Assembly: GCA_937995335.1 (NCBI GenBank)
Contig: CALKIH010000060.1
Coordinates: forward strand, 62,001 to 126,000
Direction: 5' to 3'
DNA length: 64,000 nucleotides
Source: UBA2357 sp002344625
Lineage (GTDB): Bacteria; Pseudomonadota; Gammaproteobacteria; Burkholderiales; Rhodocyclaceae
Made by a program: the position numbers and the translations under genes. Under the pieces are notes generated by a model. The model ran no database searches and had not been told where the DNA came from. It saw only the letters and a list, made by a program, of their open reading frames with translations. This document shows positions 35,070 through 43,365 of this stretch, in pieces (positions within the stretch are counted from its first letter, which is position 1; each line of letters starts with the position of its first letter).

Positions 35070-37313
35070 TCAAGCCACCTCCAACGGCCCCGCAGATTTC
35101 GCCGTCTCCGGCCCGCTGCCGCCAAACAACTTCTCGACCTCCGTCAGGCGCGCGCGCTGCGCCGCGGGCAGTTCGCCCTTGGCCGTCACCGTGCGCCGGA
35201 TGGCCTGGAGCGCCTGCTCGCGCGCGGCGGCATCCGCCGGCAACATGCCGGGAATCGCCGCGAGCGCGGCTTGCGGGTCGAGCAGCAGCATGAAGTACTG
35301 CTCGCGCACCGCGCGCTTGAAATCGTCGAGCGCCATGCCGCCGTTCTCGTCGCGGATCCTGCGCAAGACGTTGAACGCGCGCGCATCCACACCCGCCCCG
35401 GTCATGCCGATATAGACCAGGCTGCGAATCGAGGCCTCGCGCAATCCGCCGGTGGCGATGCCGTCCTTGATCTCGCCGATCCGCTGCTTGATGAACGCGA
35501 CCCGCTCGGGCTCCAGGCCCGGCCGCCGCCGCGGACTCTCATCGGACGCGTTCAGACCGGCCAGCGCCTGCAGCACCGGCGAACCGTAGATCGCCAGAAA
35601 CACCTGCTCCAGCGCGCTGTCGCGCACGACACGCCAACTGTCGAGGGCTGCGACGATGCCGCTCGAAAACGCCGCCTGCATTGCCAGCAGCGGATTGTCG
35701 GCCGCAACCGGCTCGCGTTGCCGGCGCACCTGCTCGGCGAGCACGGCAAGCTGCGGCATCAGCGGATTGTGGGCCGAGAAGAATTCGAAATGCACCTTTT
35801 CGGGATCGAGCCTGTCGAGCGATTCGGCCAGGCCGGTGTTCGCGACCGCCCTGACATACGGCTGCAGCAGGGTGCGATAAAGGCTCAGGTTGATTTCCGA
35901 GACGCGGCGCACGGTGGCGAAGCGGCGTTCGCTTTCCGGGTCCGGCTGCACGATCGCGCGGACATCGTCCAGGCTGCGGGGCTCGAATCTCACGATCCAG
36001 TCACCCGAGATCAGGTCGGGGTTGTGCGCATCGTCCGAGCGCGGCGTCATCACCACCTCGTACAGCCCGGGCGGCAGCACATCGATCAGGTCGATGTTCG
36101 ACGCGAACTCCTGGTGTTCCTTCTTCGCGATGCCCCCCGAAACGAAAATGCCCAGATGGCCCACGCTTTCATGCACCGAATAGACGATCGTCTGGCCGCA
36201 GGCGCGGATGTCGTCATCCTTGGCATAGAGGTCGACGATCCACCCCAGCGCCTGCTGCGGCGGCGTGATGTTGTCGCCCTTGGAGCAGAAGCAGATGATC
36301 GGCGAGCGAATGTTGCGCAGGTCTATCCTCTCGCCCGCGGCGGTGACGATCTCCGCGGTGGCGAGCCGGTTGCCGACGAACAGTTGATCGACGATCCACT
36401 GGATCTCTTCGGCATTCAGGTTGACATGACCGCCCCACCATTTCTCGAACTCGAGAAAGCGCTCGGCGCCGGTGTCGATGCTCGACCAGATGTCGTAGTT
36501 CTTGCCCCACAGCGTATTGGCCGGGTTGAGATTCTCGAAATTCTTGACCAGATACGCACCGTTGAACTTGCCCCTGCCGAGATCGCCGGCCAGCGCGGTC
36601 ATCCAGCTGCCCCCGGCCAGCCCGCCGGTATAGCGCATCGGATTCTCGCCATCCACGCCCGCCCAATAGGACAGCGGCGAGCCCGGCACGATCACCGGCC
36701 CGCACAGTTCCGGCCGGATCGCGGCCAGCATCATCACGGCCCAGCCCGCCTGGCAATTGCCGATCACGCAGGGCTTGCCCTCGGCGCCCGGATGCAGTGC
36801 GATGACCTTCTCGAGGAAGGCCGCCTCGGCATGCATGATGTCCTCGATGGTCTGGCCCGGCATCGGCTCGGGTGTGAACCCGACGAAGTAGCACGGATGG
36901 CCGGCACGCATCGCGACCCCGATCTCGCTGTCGGCCTTGAAACCGCCGATGCCCGGTCCATGCCCGGCGCGCGGGTCGACCACGACGAAGGGGCGCTTGA
37001 GCGGGTCGATCGCCACGTCTGCCGGCGGCTTGATCCTGACCAGCCCATAATTGACCGGCCGATCGAACGTGCGGCCGTCCAGCACCAGTTCGGCATCGAA
37101 ATTGAGCACGTGCGGCACGGCTTTGGACTTCTGCGCATGGTATTGCTCGCCGCGCCGGCGCAGCAGGTCCCAGAACAAAACGGTGCGCTGGGCGGCATCG
37201 AGCGTGTACTCGCCGACCGGCCCCCAGGACTTCAGGGCCGCATCCCGGGGCGTGGCCCCCGCCGCTTCGCGTGCAGCCGCACCCGCTTCATGGTTGATTG
37301 CTGATTTGGACAT
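35070..37313 (-). CDS. DUF3141 family protein (PHA synthase-like alpha/beta hydrolase)
   Basis: 747 residues. The N-terminal half is an alpha/beta-hydrolase domain related to polyhydroxyalkanoate synthases: PFVVVDPRAGHGPGIGGFK and VIGNCQAGWAVMMLAA, where the Cys in GNCQAG takes the place of the synthase nucleophile. SKGDNITPPQQ and VHESVGHLGIFV carry the Asp and His of the triad. The C-terminal 350 residues are helical and unique to DUF3141. Function is not known; the family is associated with PHA and CoA metabolism. ATG 37313 is chosen over 37316 because GGGAG is then five bases away. Confidence 0.82.
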   Translation of the reverse strand: MSKSAINHEAGAAAREAAGATPRDAALKSWGPVGEYTLDAAQRTVLFWDLLRRRGEQYHAQKSKAVPHVLNFDAELVLDGRTFDRPVNYGLVRIKPPADVAIDPLKRPFVVVDPRAGHGPGIGGFKADSEIGVAMRAGHPCYFVGFTPEPMPGQTIEDIMHAEAAFLEKVIALHPGAEGKPCVIGNCQAGWAVMMLAAIRPELCGPVIVPGSPLSYWAGVDGENPMRYTGGLAGGSWMTALAGDLGRGKFNGAYLVKNFENLNPANTLWGKNYDIWSSIDTGAERFLEFEKWWGGHVNLNAEEIQWIVDQLFVGNRLATAEIVTAAGERIDLRNIRSPIICFCSKGDNITPPQQALGWIVDLYAKDDDIRACGQTIVYSVHESVGHLGIFVSGGIAKKEHQEFASNIDLIDVLPPGLYEVVMTPRSDDAHNPDLISGDWIVRFEPRSLDDVRAIVQPDPESERRFATVRRVSEINLSLYRTLLQPYVRAVANTGLAESLDRLDPEKVHFEFFSAHNPLMPQLAVLAEQVRRQREPVAADNPLLAMQAAFSSGIVAALDSWRVVRDSALEQVFLAIYGSPVLQALAGLNASDESPRRRPGLEPERVAFIKQRIGEIKDGIATGGLREASIRSLVYIGMTGAGVDARAFNVLRRIRDENGGMALDDFKRAVREQYFMLLLDPQAALAAIPGMLPADAAAREQALQAIRRTVTAKGELPAAQRARLTEVEKLFGGSGPETAKSAGPLEVA

Positions 37314-37375
37314 CATGACTCCCGGCAACACCGTTCGCTGCCCCCAAGGGCTGGCACGAACGATTCAAGAAGAAT

Positions 37376-37402
37376 ATGCCTGCGCCGCCGCGCCGCAGGC
37401 AT
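37376..37402 (-). terminator. Hairpin after the copper locus, possible terminator
   Basis: ATGCCTGCG (37376-37384) pairs exactly with CGCAGGCAT (37394-37402) around nine bases. Read on the minus strand it is followed by ATATTCTTCTTG, a T-rich stretch, which would suit a weak intrinsic terminator for the seven-gene copper unit ending at 37547. The distance to the stop (145 bases) is long. It also falls in the leader of the DUF3141 gene. The remaining parts of the 233-base gap 37314-37546 show nothing else I can name. Confidence 0.4.
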
Positions 37403-37546
37403 GGATCGAGGGCTCCCGGCCCGCTTCGCAGGCTTGGCGCCGGCCCGGCGGACGCGGCTTCAACACACCTGTCATGGCCCGGATTTTAGCGCAGTCGATG
37501 TTCCGAATACTATTCCGGGCGTATTGCGCGCGCGTTGCCCGAGCGT

Positions 37547-38785
37547 TCAGAACACCTGCACGCCGGCACGCACGATCAGCCGCAGCATCGCATACGAATC
37601 GTCCCAATCGCCCGATCGCGTCCGCCCCAGTTCGGCGTAGGCATCGACTGATCGACCCAGGGTCCATCCGACCGCAAGCGCCAGTCGCTCCGACGGCTCG
37701 TTGTCGAGCAGCCCGGCCTCGCGCGCCAGCGCGCTTGCCCCGATGCCGGATACGCGGTTGTCCGCGCTGACCCGTTCGGCGCGCAGGGCGACCCGCCAAT
37801 CCGCCCCGGGCACCCAGCCCGCCTCGACCCATCCTCCGTCGATCTCCCCACGATAGCGGCTGTCGCCGCTCGCGGAGAACAGCTCGCCCCGCTCGCGACG
37901 CGCGAGCCACGCACCGGAAAGGACCAGCGGCAGGGACGCCGACTCCCAGCGCGCGGAAAGCCCCGCAAGATCCACGCGCCCATCGAAACAGACCGCCTGC
38001 AATCCGCCCGGGTCGCAGCTCGGCGACCCATGGCTGTGGCCGCCCGCGCCACGCGAGATCTCGGTGCCCCGGTCGGGCGCATCGGCACTGGCGACGAAGG
38101 CGTCGAACGCGACCCCGGCGATCGGCCCGCCCACATGCAGCACCGGCATCATCCGCCGCGACGCCCCCACCGGAAACTCGTCGCTCCACCACAAGCCGGC
38201 ATCGGCCCGCCAGGCGCCCGCGCCCGGCGAATTCCAGGTGAGATTGAGGCCATCCGCGATCCAGTCTTCGTCGAACGCCGCACGCTTGGCGAGCGGAACC
38301 AGCCCGAAGCGGTCGAAGTGGCCGGCCTCGGCAATCACCGGCCCGACCGGCACCCGCCTTCTGCCCGCACCGATTGCCAGTGCCGCGTGGGCGCGCGCGC
38401 TCACCCACGCGGATTCGACGTGGCTGTCTCCGTCGCCGTGCCATCCCAGCGCAAACTGTGCGCCCAAGGGACCGGAAAGCCAGTCCGCGGCGATGGTCGC
38501 ATGTTCGATGCCGAGCCCTTCGCGGTCATCCGGCACGACGCCGGTTCCGAGCACGCCGGGCAGCCTCGCCATCGGGATCGGATCGTCGGCATCGGCCAGC
38601 GACACCACCGCGGCGGCGGACAGGCGCAAACCCGGCGCAAGCGAGTCCGGATCGGATTCGTGCGCCCACGCGCCCCACGACGACGTCAGGATCAGCAGGC
38701 CGAGGGCGGGCCCGGCAGCCCGGCGGCGGCCGGCCCCCGACGCGATACCCGGCCCGTCAGGGCCACGGCAGGAAAGGATCGGCAT
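37547..38785 (-). CDS. Predicted outer-membrane protein of the copper locus
   Basis: 412 residues with a signal peptide ending after WAHA-like GAWA (near residue 40). The rest alternates short amphipathic strands and glycine/aspartate turns and ends in the aromatic residue Phe (VRAGVQVF), the pattern of outer-membrane beta-barrels. A loop at about residues 255-270 reads GAGGHSHGSPSCDPGG, with two His and one Cys that might bind metal. I know no named family. Start 38785 follows GGAG; it overlaps the mbnH end by 29 bases, so it is coupled to MbnH and probably serves the same metal task. Confidence 0.65.
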   Translation of the reverse strand: MPILSCRGPDGPGIASGAGRRRAAGPALGLLILTSSWGAWAHESDPDSLAPGLRLSAAAVVSLADADDPIPMARLPGVLGTGVVPDDREGLGIEHATIAADWLSGPLGAQFALGWHGDGDSHVESAWVSARAHAALAIGAGRRRVPVGPVIAEAGHFDRFGLVPLAKRAAFDEDWIADGLNLTWNSPGAGAWRADAGLWWSDEFPVGASRRMMPVLHVGGPIAGVAFDAFVASADAPDRGTEISRGAGGHSHGSPSCDPGGLQAVCFDGRVDLAGLSARWESASLPLVLSGAWLARRERGELFSASGDSRYRGEIDGGWVEAGWVPGADWRVALRAERVSADNRVSGIGASALAREAGLLDNEPSERLALAVGWTLGRSVDAYAELGRTRSGDWDDSYAMLRLIVRAGVQVF

Positions 38786-39950
38786 GCTTCGGATTCTCCA
38801 GAAATTCATGGTCGGTGAGCGTCTTCAGAAAGGCGACGATGTCCGCCTGCTCTTCGGGCGAAAGATCGATCAGCGCGATCAGGTCGCTCTTGAACGGGTT
38901 GGTGCGGCCGTCGCCGGCGTGCGGTCCGACCGTGATCAGGCGCCCGCCGGCGGCATAGAACGACAGCACGTCCTCCAGCGTCGCGATCGTGCCGTCATGC
39001 ATGTAGGGCCCGGTCACCTCGACGTTGCGCAGGCTCGGCGCCCGGAAGGCGCCCATGTCCTGTGGCAGTGCCGTGAGCTCGAAAACGCCGCGATTCGGTT
39101 CGGGAAAGCCGCCGGCGCCATCGATGTTGTACAGCCCGGTGTTGTGAAACGGCGTCTCGACGACGCGGCTCGCGGCATGGACGACCTGATCGTTGAAGTT
39201 GAAGCTGCCGTGACAGTGAAAGCACTCCGCCCGCTCGCCGAAGAACAGCAGACGTCCCCGCTCCTCGTTCGGCGCCAGCACCGCCTCACCGCGCAGAAAC
39301 CGGTCGTAGCGGCTGTTGCCGGCGATCAGGCTGCGCTGGAAGCTCGCGATGGCGGCGATGACGTTACGCCAGTCGATCGCTTCCGCACCGCCCGGAAAGA
39401 CCTGCGCGAACATCGCCGGATAGCGGGCATCGCCGCGGATCCGCGCCAGCACCTCGTCGCGGTTGCGGTCGTTGACCCCCATCTCGACGGGATTTTCGCC
39501 GAACAGCGGGGTTTCCATCTGCTTCTCGAGCGTCACCAGCGACGGGTTGGCCCAGGTCAGGGTGGCGTTATAGACCACGTTGCCCAAGGCCTGCGCGTTG
39601 CGCGGGTGGCGCTCGCCGGTCGCCCCGACCGCAACCGGCAGGCCATCGGTGAATGCCTTGTCCTGGTGGTGGCAACTGCCGCAGGCCTGCGTGCCGTTGC
39701 CCGAAAGGCGCTTGTCGTAGAACAGGTGGCGCCCCAGTTCGATGCGCTCCGCCGCCAGACTTTCGCCTTCGGGCAGGCGGGGCGCCGGAAAGAAGCGCGG
39801 CACGACGACGCCACCGTCGCCTGCCGTGCCGCTATCGCCGACCGAGGTGCCCCCTCCGCCGCAGCCACTCAGTGCCGCAGCCGCCAGCAGCACCGACAGA
39901 CGGCGGAAGGCCTGCCCCGGAGCCGCCCATACATGACGACTCCGTCCCAT
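38757..39950 (-). CDS. mbnH: MbnH-type diheme oxidase (MauG/CcpA superfamily)
   Basis: 397 residues. A lipobox LSGC (Cys30) follows the signal peptide, so it is predicted to be a lipoprotein. Heme sites are CGSCH (90-94) and CFHCH (243-247); APSLRNVEVTGPYMHDGTIATLEDVL is the superfamily motif between the second heme and the C-terminus. In the known pair MbnH oxidises a tryptophan of MbnP to kynurenine, creating a copper site. The start overlaps the mbnP stop (TGATG), showing strict coupling with the partner gene. Confidence 0.88.
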   Translation of the reverse strand: MGRSRHVWAAPGQAFRRLSVLLAAAALSGCGGGGTSVGDSGTAGDGGVVVPRFFPAPRLPEGESLAAERIELGRHLFYDKRLSGNGTQACGSCHHQDKAFTDGLPVAVGATGERHPRNAQALGNVVYNATLTWANPSLVTLEKQMETPLFGENPVEMGVNDRNRDEVLARIRGDARYPAMFAQVFPGGAEAIDWRNVIAAIASFQRSLIAGNSRYDRFLRGEAVLAPNEERGRLLFFGERAECFHCHGSFNFNDQVVHAASRVVETPFHNTGLYNIDGAGGFPEPNRGVFELTALPQDMGAFRAPSLRNVEVTGPYMHDGTIATLEDVLSFYAAGGRLITVGPHAGDGRTNPFKSDLIALIDLSPEEQADIVAFLKTLTDHEFLENPKHADPFLPWP

Positions 39951-40903
39951 CAGCGCGCCCCGATCCTGAACACGTTCTGATGGCGCCCGCCATTCACGGT
40001 CTGACCGCTTGCAAGGTCGAGCCCCAGTGCCGCGAATATGGCCGCGCATTCTGGGTCGGTCTTGCCCGACATGCACCCGAAGGCCCCGCCCAGATCGACC
40101 CCGGTGTTCGCAGTCAGGAACAAGGGCTGGAGATCCACCAATACCTGCTGGGTATCGACGTTGAAAGCATCGAACTCGAGTTCCAGCCTGTTCGACGCGG
40201 CGCAACTGACGATCTCGCCGCTCGCCGGATTGCCGGTACAACCGGTCGAACCGAGATGCACGTTGAAAATCGCGCTACGGGTCTCGGGCGTCGGCGGCGT
40301 GGCGCCGGGGTTGGCCGGGCGGGTCACGCCCCCGGCCGGGGCGATCTCGATCTTGGCGAACTTGCGTCCCGCCTGCCATGACCACGCCATGGCCTGGACG
40401 TCGAGCGGCGCTGCCGAGGCGGCCGTATCCGAATGATTGACCGCCGATGGCACCCCCACCGTCAGGCGCACGCCGACATACTCGCCCCCAGGCACCGTGC
40501 CCCGGATCGAAGCGTTCATCGCGGCCGTGCCGCGGCCGGCGCAACTCCCGCTATCGTCCTCCAGATCGATGAGCGCGACCCCGCGCTCGTGCTGCCACTC
40601 GTCGACCGACATCGCCAGCGGCACGAAAATGCCGTCCGCGCGCTTGAGGCTGACCTCGGACACGTAGAACCGGAAATCCTTGAGTTCGGACTGCAGCGCG
40701 CCGCTGCCGAGCGCCGCCAGCGGTTGCGCGCAGCTCACCGGCGCGGTGCCGGCGACGCCGGCGAACCGGATCGAGACCGTGCGCGGTTCGGGCGGTGCCG
40801 GCTCGGCGCTGCCACCGCCACCGCCGCAGGCCGACAACAACGCCATTGCCGATGCGGAAAGCAGGGGCAAAGCAAAACGATTGGTGATTTCGTGATGGTC
40901 CAT
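39950..40903 (-). CDS. mbnP: MbnP-type four-Cys copper-binding lipoprotein
   Basis: 317 residues. A lipobox (LLSAC, Cys26) is followed by a low-complexity Gly/Pro linker and the MbnP domain: VSIRFAGVAG, VSEVSLKRADG, a Trp-His pair in DEWQHERG, the NHSDTAASAAPLDVQAMAWSWQAGRKFAKIEI block, and the cysteines of GSTGCTG, EIVSCAAS, FGCMSG and DPECAA that define the four-Cys motif. The Trp residues are candidates for conversion to kynurenine by MbnH. The protein would bind Cu(I) at the cell surface or in the periplasm. GGGAG precedes the ATG. Confidence 0.87.
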   Translation of the reverse strand: MDHHEITNRFALPLLSASAMALLSACGGGGGSAEPAPPEPRTVSIRFAGVAGTAPVSCAQPLAALGSGALQSELKDFRFYVSEVSLKRADGIFVPLAMSVDEWQHERGVALIDLEDDSGSCAGRGTAAMNASIRGTVPGGEYVGVRLTVGVPSAVNHSDTAASAAPLDVQAMAWSWQAGRKFAKIEIAPAGGVTRPANPGATPPTPETRSAIFNVHLGSTGCTGNPASGEIVSCAASNRLELEFDAFNVDTQQVLVDLQPLFLTANTGVDLGGAFGCMSGKTDPECAAIFAALGLDLASGQTVNGGRHQNVFRIGAR

Positions 40904-41040
40904 CTCAGTCTCCCAGAATGCTGAACATGTTGATTCTTCAAGGTCCACGCACGCCGCAACCCGAGCGCGGGCCGCGGGCGTCGGCGATCGCCGCAGCCCG
41001 ACCACGCGAGGCGCTCGGATCCAGCATGATTTGCATCGAA

Positions 41041-41059
41041 CGGGCGCAGGCTGCGCCCG
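41041..41059 (-). repeat. Hairpin between second DUF2946 gene and mbnP
   Basis: CGGGCGCA and TGCGCCCG (8-base arms, loop GGC) lie in the 203-base gap 40904-41106. On the minus strand the hairpin is followed by TTCGATGCAAATC, not a real T-run. It may attenuate transcription from the regulator part into the mbnP-mbnH part, or mark a message end with a separate mbnP promoter downstream. No other feature is seen in the gap. Confidence 0.4.
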
Positions 41060-41106
41060 GGCACGCTCAACGGCCGCCGCAACCGGCAAAACCGCAGAAG
41101 GCGTGT

Positions 41107-41487
41107 TCAGGAGACTGCGGGCGGTGCCCGCGCATGCGCGAGCACCCAGGGCGGGCGCTGCGCGAACCGGTGCCGGCCTGCGGCCGGCGGCAGGGGGTGC
41201 AGAACGATCGGGGTGAACGACGGCGTCCATCCTCGGGGCGGCATCAGCACCGGCGCATGCACGGTGCAGCAGGGGCACGCGGGAACCCGCACGCGGTGAT
41301 CATCATCCGGACGACCGCTGTCGGTGCTCACCAGCATCACACCCTGGGCGGTACACACTTCGAAGCTCGACGGCCCGCCCTGCAGCCGGTCGACGAGTTG
41401 CGCAACGATCGGAAACGCCAGGTTGAGCAGCATCGCCAGAATGGCGAGGCATGCGGGCACGCGCAGCGTCGGGATGCGCCCGGTCAT
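41107..41487 (-). CDS. DUF2946-like periplasmic cysteine protein (copper locus, distal copy)
   Basis: 126 residues. An N-terminal hydrophobic segment (PACLAILAMLLNLAFPIVA) is followed by FEVCTAQGVMLV and, after a charged stretch, CPCCTVHAP, the two cysteine motifs typical of DUF2946. The family is found beside copper and TonB-dependent uptake genes; metal binding by the Cys and His residues is likely but not shown. A His-Pro-rich tail follows. It lies 75 bases after the Crp/Fnr gene on the same strand. It shares layout, but little sequence, with the proximal copy at 42845. Confidence 0.7.
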   Translation of the reverse strand: MTGRIPTLRVPACLAILAMLLNLAFPIVAQLVDRLQGGPSSFEVCTAQGVMLVSTDSGRPDDDHRVRVPACPCCTVHAPVLMPPRGWTPSFTPIVLHPLPPAAGRHRFAQRPPWVLAHARAPPAVS

Positions 41488-41562
41488 CGGACACGCCCCG
41501 GTGCCGGCCACGCGCCGCCGCGGTGTGCGCAGGTCGTGCTGGAGCAGGCCGTGGCGCGCAAC

Positions 41563-42168
41563 TCAGGCCCCGACGGTGTGGAACAGACGACCCCGGCGAT
41601 GATCCTCGATCGCCAGTTCGCCCCCGTCATTGAGCTGGCTGATCGTGCGCGAGACGGTCTCGATCTTCAGGTCGGTGATGTCGGCGATGTCCTTCAGGCG
41701 CGGCAGGACCGCGCGCGGGGGGGTGCCGTCGCGCGCCCCGGCTCCGGCGAGGATGTCCAGCAAGCGCCTGATCCGCGCCGCCGCCTTGCCGCAACGCAGC
41801 GCCAGCGCATCGGCCATGCGCCGCTCGCTCGCGCTGAGGGCCAGCATCAGTTTGCGCTCCGTGTCCGCGCTCGCACCGGCCAGCCACGACTCGAGCACCA
41901 CCGCCGAAAGCGCGGTTGCCGAATAGGTGTAGGCGCCGAACACCAAGGTTTCGGCCCCGATCACGTCGCCGGCGAGCGCGAGCCCGCCGAACTCGGGCCC
42001 CTCGCCGCGCTCGCGGTCGAGCCGGACCACCCCGGAGAGCACGCGCAAGGCCCCGCCGGCCTCACCCGCGGCATACACTTGGGTGCCGCGGGCAAACGGC
42101 AGGATCTCGGCCGCACGACGCCCATCAGACCCGGCGCCGGGCGTCCACGTTGGCGAGGGCATGGCCAT
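41563..42168 (-). CDS. Crp/Fnr-family transcriptional regulator
   Basis: 201 residues, shorter than most of the family. An N-terminal beta-roll (about 20-110: PFARGTQVYAAGEAGGALRVLSGVVRL, GDVIGAE) leads to a long dimer helix and a C-terminal helix-turn-helix. The recognition helix KIETVSRTISQL has the Glu-x-x-Ser-Arg pattern of FNR, which reads TTGAT/C half-sites. There is only one cysteine (RCGK), so no iron-sulfur cluster of the FNR type can form; a heme, NO or other signal is possible. Its start overlaps the PCu(A)C stop (TGATG). Confidence 0.82.
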   Translation of the reverse strand: MAMPSPTWTPGAGSDGRRAAEILPFARGTQVYAAGEAGGALRVLSGVVRLDRERGEGPEFGGLALAGDVIGAETLVFGAYTYSATALSAVVLESWLAGASADTERKLMLALSASERRMADALALRCGKAAARIRRLLDILAGAGARDGTPPRAVLPRLKDIADITDLKIETVSRTISQLNDGGELAIEDHRRGRLFHTVGA

Positions 42169-42671
42169 CAATGCTTGCCGTGCGGGTGATCCATGCCTTT
42201 GTCGTGGCCGGCTCCCGGCGCACCATCCGCGCCCCCTGCCGCCCCCAACGCCGCAGCCGGCGCCTCGACTTCACGGGTGAAGCGCGTCTTGGTTTCGGCG
42301 TCTTCGAAAGTCAGCGTGATCGGAACGCTGTCGCCGCCTTTCACCGGCGCGTGCAGCGACATCAACATGATGTGATAACCCCCCGGCTTGAGCTCGACCG
42401 TCTGCCCCGCGGGCAAATCGAGCCCGTCGATTTCACGCATCTTCATCACGTTGTCCACCATGGTCATCTCGTGGATCTGGGTCAGACCCGCCACCGGTGA
42501 CTCGGCGGCGACCAGCCGCGCATTCTTCTCGGCCACGAGCCGCATGAACGCGCCCGTCGCCTTCTGTTGCGCCACGGTGCCACGCACCCAGGCATCTTCG
42601 ACACTGACCTGTGCCGCAGCCGGAAGGACCACGGCCAGCGACATGAACCCGGCGAACATCAGCTTTTTCAT
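42168..42671 (-). CDS. Periplasmic copper chaperone PCu(A)C
   Basis: 167 residues with a signal peptide ending after PAAA at residue 20. The Cu(I) motif is intact: His and Met of QIHEMTMV, the Met pair of VMKMREI, and His-Ile-Met of PGGYHIMLMSL. A His/Asp-rich tail (GHDKGMDHPHGKH) adds a second metal site, as in several homologues. PCu(A)C delivers copper to the CuA or CuB centre of cytochrome oxidase. GGAGGAG precedes the ATG. The stop overlaps the regulator start, so dosage of chaperone and regulator are tied. Confidence 0.9.
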   Translation of the reverse strand: MKKLMFAGFMSLAVVLPAAAQVSVEDAWVRGTVAQQKATGAFMRLVAEKNARLVAAESPVAGLTQIHEMTMVDNVMKMREIDGLDLPAGQTVELKPGGYHIMLMSLHAPVKGGDSVPITLTFEDAETKTRFTREVEAPAAALGAAGGADGAPGAGHDKGMDHPHGKH

Positions 42672-42844
42672 TGCAACATCTCCTCCTAGTGGTCGGCTCC
42701 TGCGAGCCGGGGCGAAAAGGCGCGCCGGACGCCATCGCGGCGACCAACGTCGAAACACTTCAGACGGAACGACCAGAATCCAGGCGGCGGGGCACGCCCG
42801 CGCAGCATTGCGACATCCCACCCGCAGGGGGACACGCGGTGACC

Positions 42845-43246
42845 TCAGGCGTGCTGCGGCGGCGCGCGCGGGCTGTGAACACCCCAGGCACGCGCCGGGG
42901 GCGGAAGGATGAAAGACTTGAAGACGGGAGGGCCGGCCTGCGGCCGCAACGAAGACTGCCCGGCCAGTGCGGGCGCCAATCCGAACGAAGCCGCATGCAC
43001 CATGCAATACGCGCAGGCGACGGCCGACGATGCCAGCGCGCCGCCGTCGTCCTGGCCGGCGCCGAGATCGGCCGCGCTCACGCGTGCGAGCCCCGCCGGC
43101 GTACAGATCTCGACCATGTCGGCGGGCAAGGCGCCCACCGCCTCCAACGCATGACTGATGCCCGGCGCGAGCACGTTCACCATGAGCGCAAACATCGCGA
43201 CCCAGGCGATCCGGCGAAAACGGCGCAAGGAAAACCGCACGGTCAT
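42845..43246 (-). CDS. DUF2946-like periplasmic cysteine protein (copper locus, first gene)
   Basis: 133 residues. The hydrophobic segment IAWVAMFALMVNVLAPGISHA is followed by VEICTPAGLARV and CAYCMVHAA, the paired cysteine motifs of DUF2946. It is the first gene of the seven-gene minus-strand unit, 119 bases from purL, with AGGATG before the ATG. The gap to PCu(A)C (173 bases, 42672-42844) holds a short CGGCTC/GAGCCG stem-loop just upstream of the chaperone and nothing else I recognise. Likely role: binding or relay of copper at the membrane (inference). Confidence 0.72.
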   Translation of the reverse strand: MTVRFSLRRFRRIAWVAMFALMVNVLAPGISHALEAVGALPADMVEICTPAGLARVSAADLGAGQDDGGALASSAVACAYCMVHAASFGLAPALAGQSSLRPQAGPPVFKSFILPPPARAWGVHSPRAPPQHA

Positions 43247-43339
43247 GCACACATCCTGACGAATGAGAGATCGGCCGGCCCGCGGCGCGCCGACTCGGGA
43301 CTGCATTCTAGGTCGGGCCCGCGCGCGCCATCAAGCACG

Positions 43340-43353
43340 TTGACTTTCGTCAA
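43340..43353. promoter_or_regulatory. Perfect FNR/Crp-type box before the copper locus
   Basis: TTGAC-TTTC-GTCAA is a symmetric FNR-family site, matching TTGAT/C-N4-A/GTCAA. It lies about 95 bases upstream of the first copper-locus ATG and just after the purL stop. A TAGAAT on the minus strand (43310-43305) could be the -10, though it is 29 bases from the box instead of the 22 seen in class II promoters. The locus encodes its own regulator with a matching recognition helix, so autoregulation is the favoured reading. Confidence 0.65.
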
Positions 43354-43365
43354 CCCGCGCGCGGC

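Noticed and set aside
32104..37304. Two very long plus-strand frames (823 and 946 codons) over the aacS and DUF3141 genes
   Set aside because: Both are antisense shadows; the minus-strand products have full family motifs.
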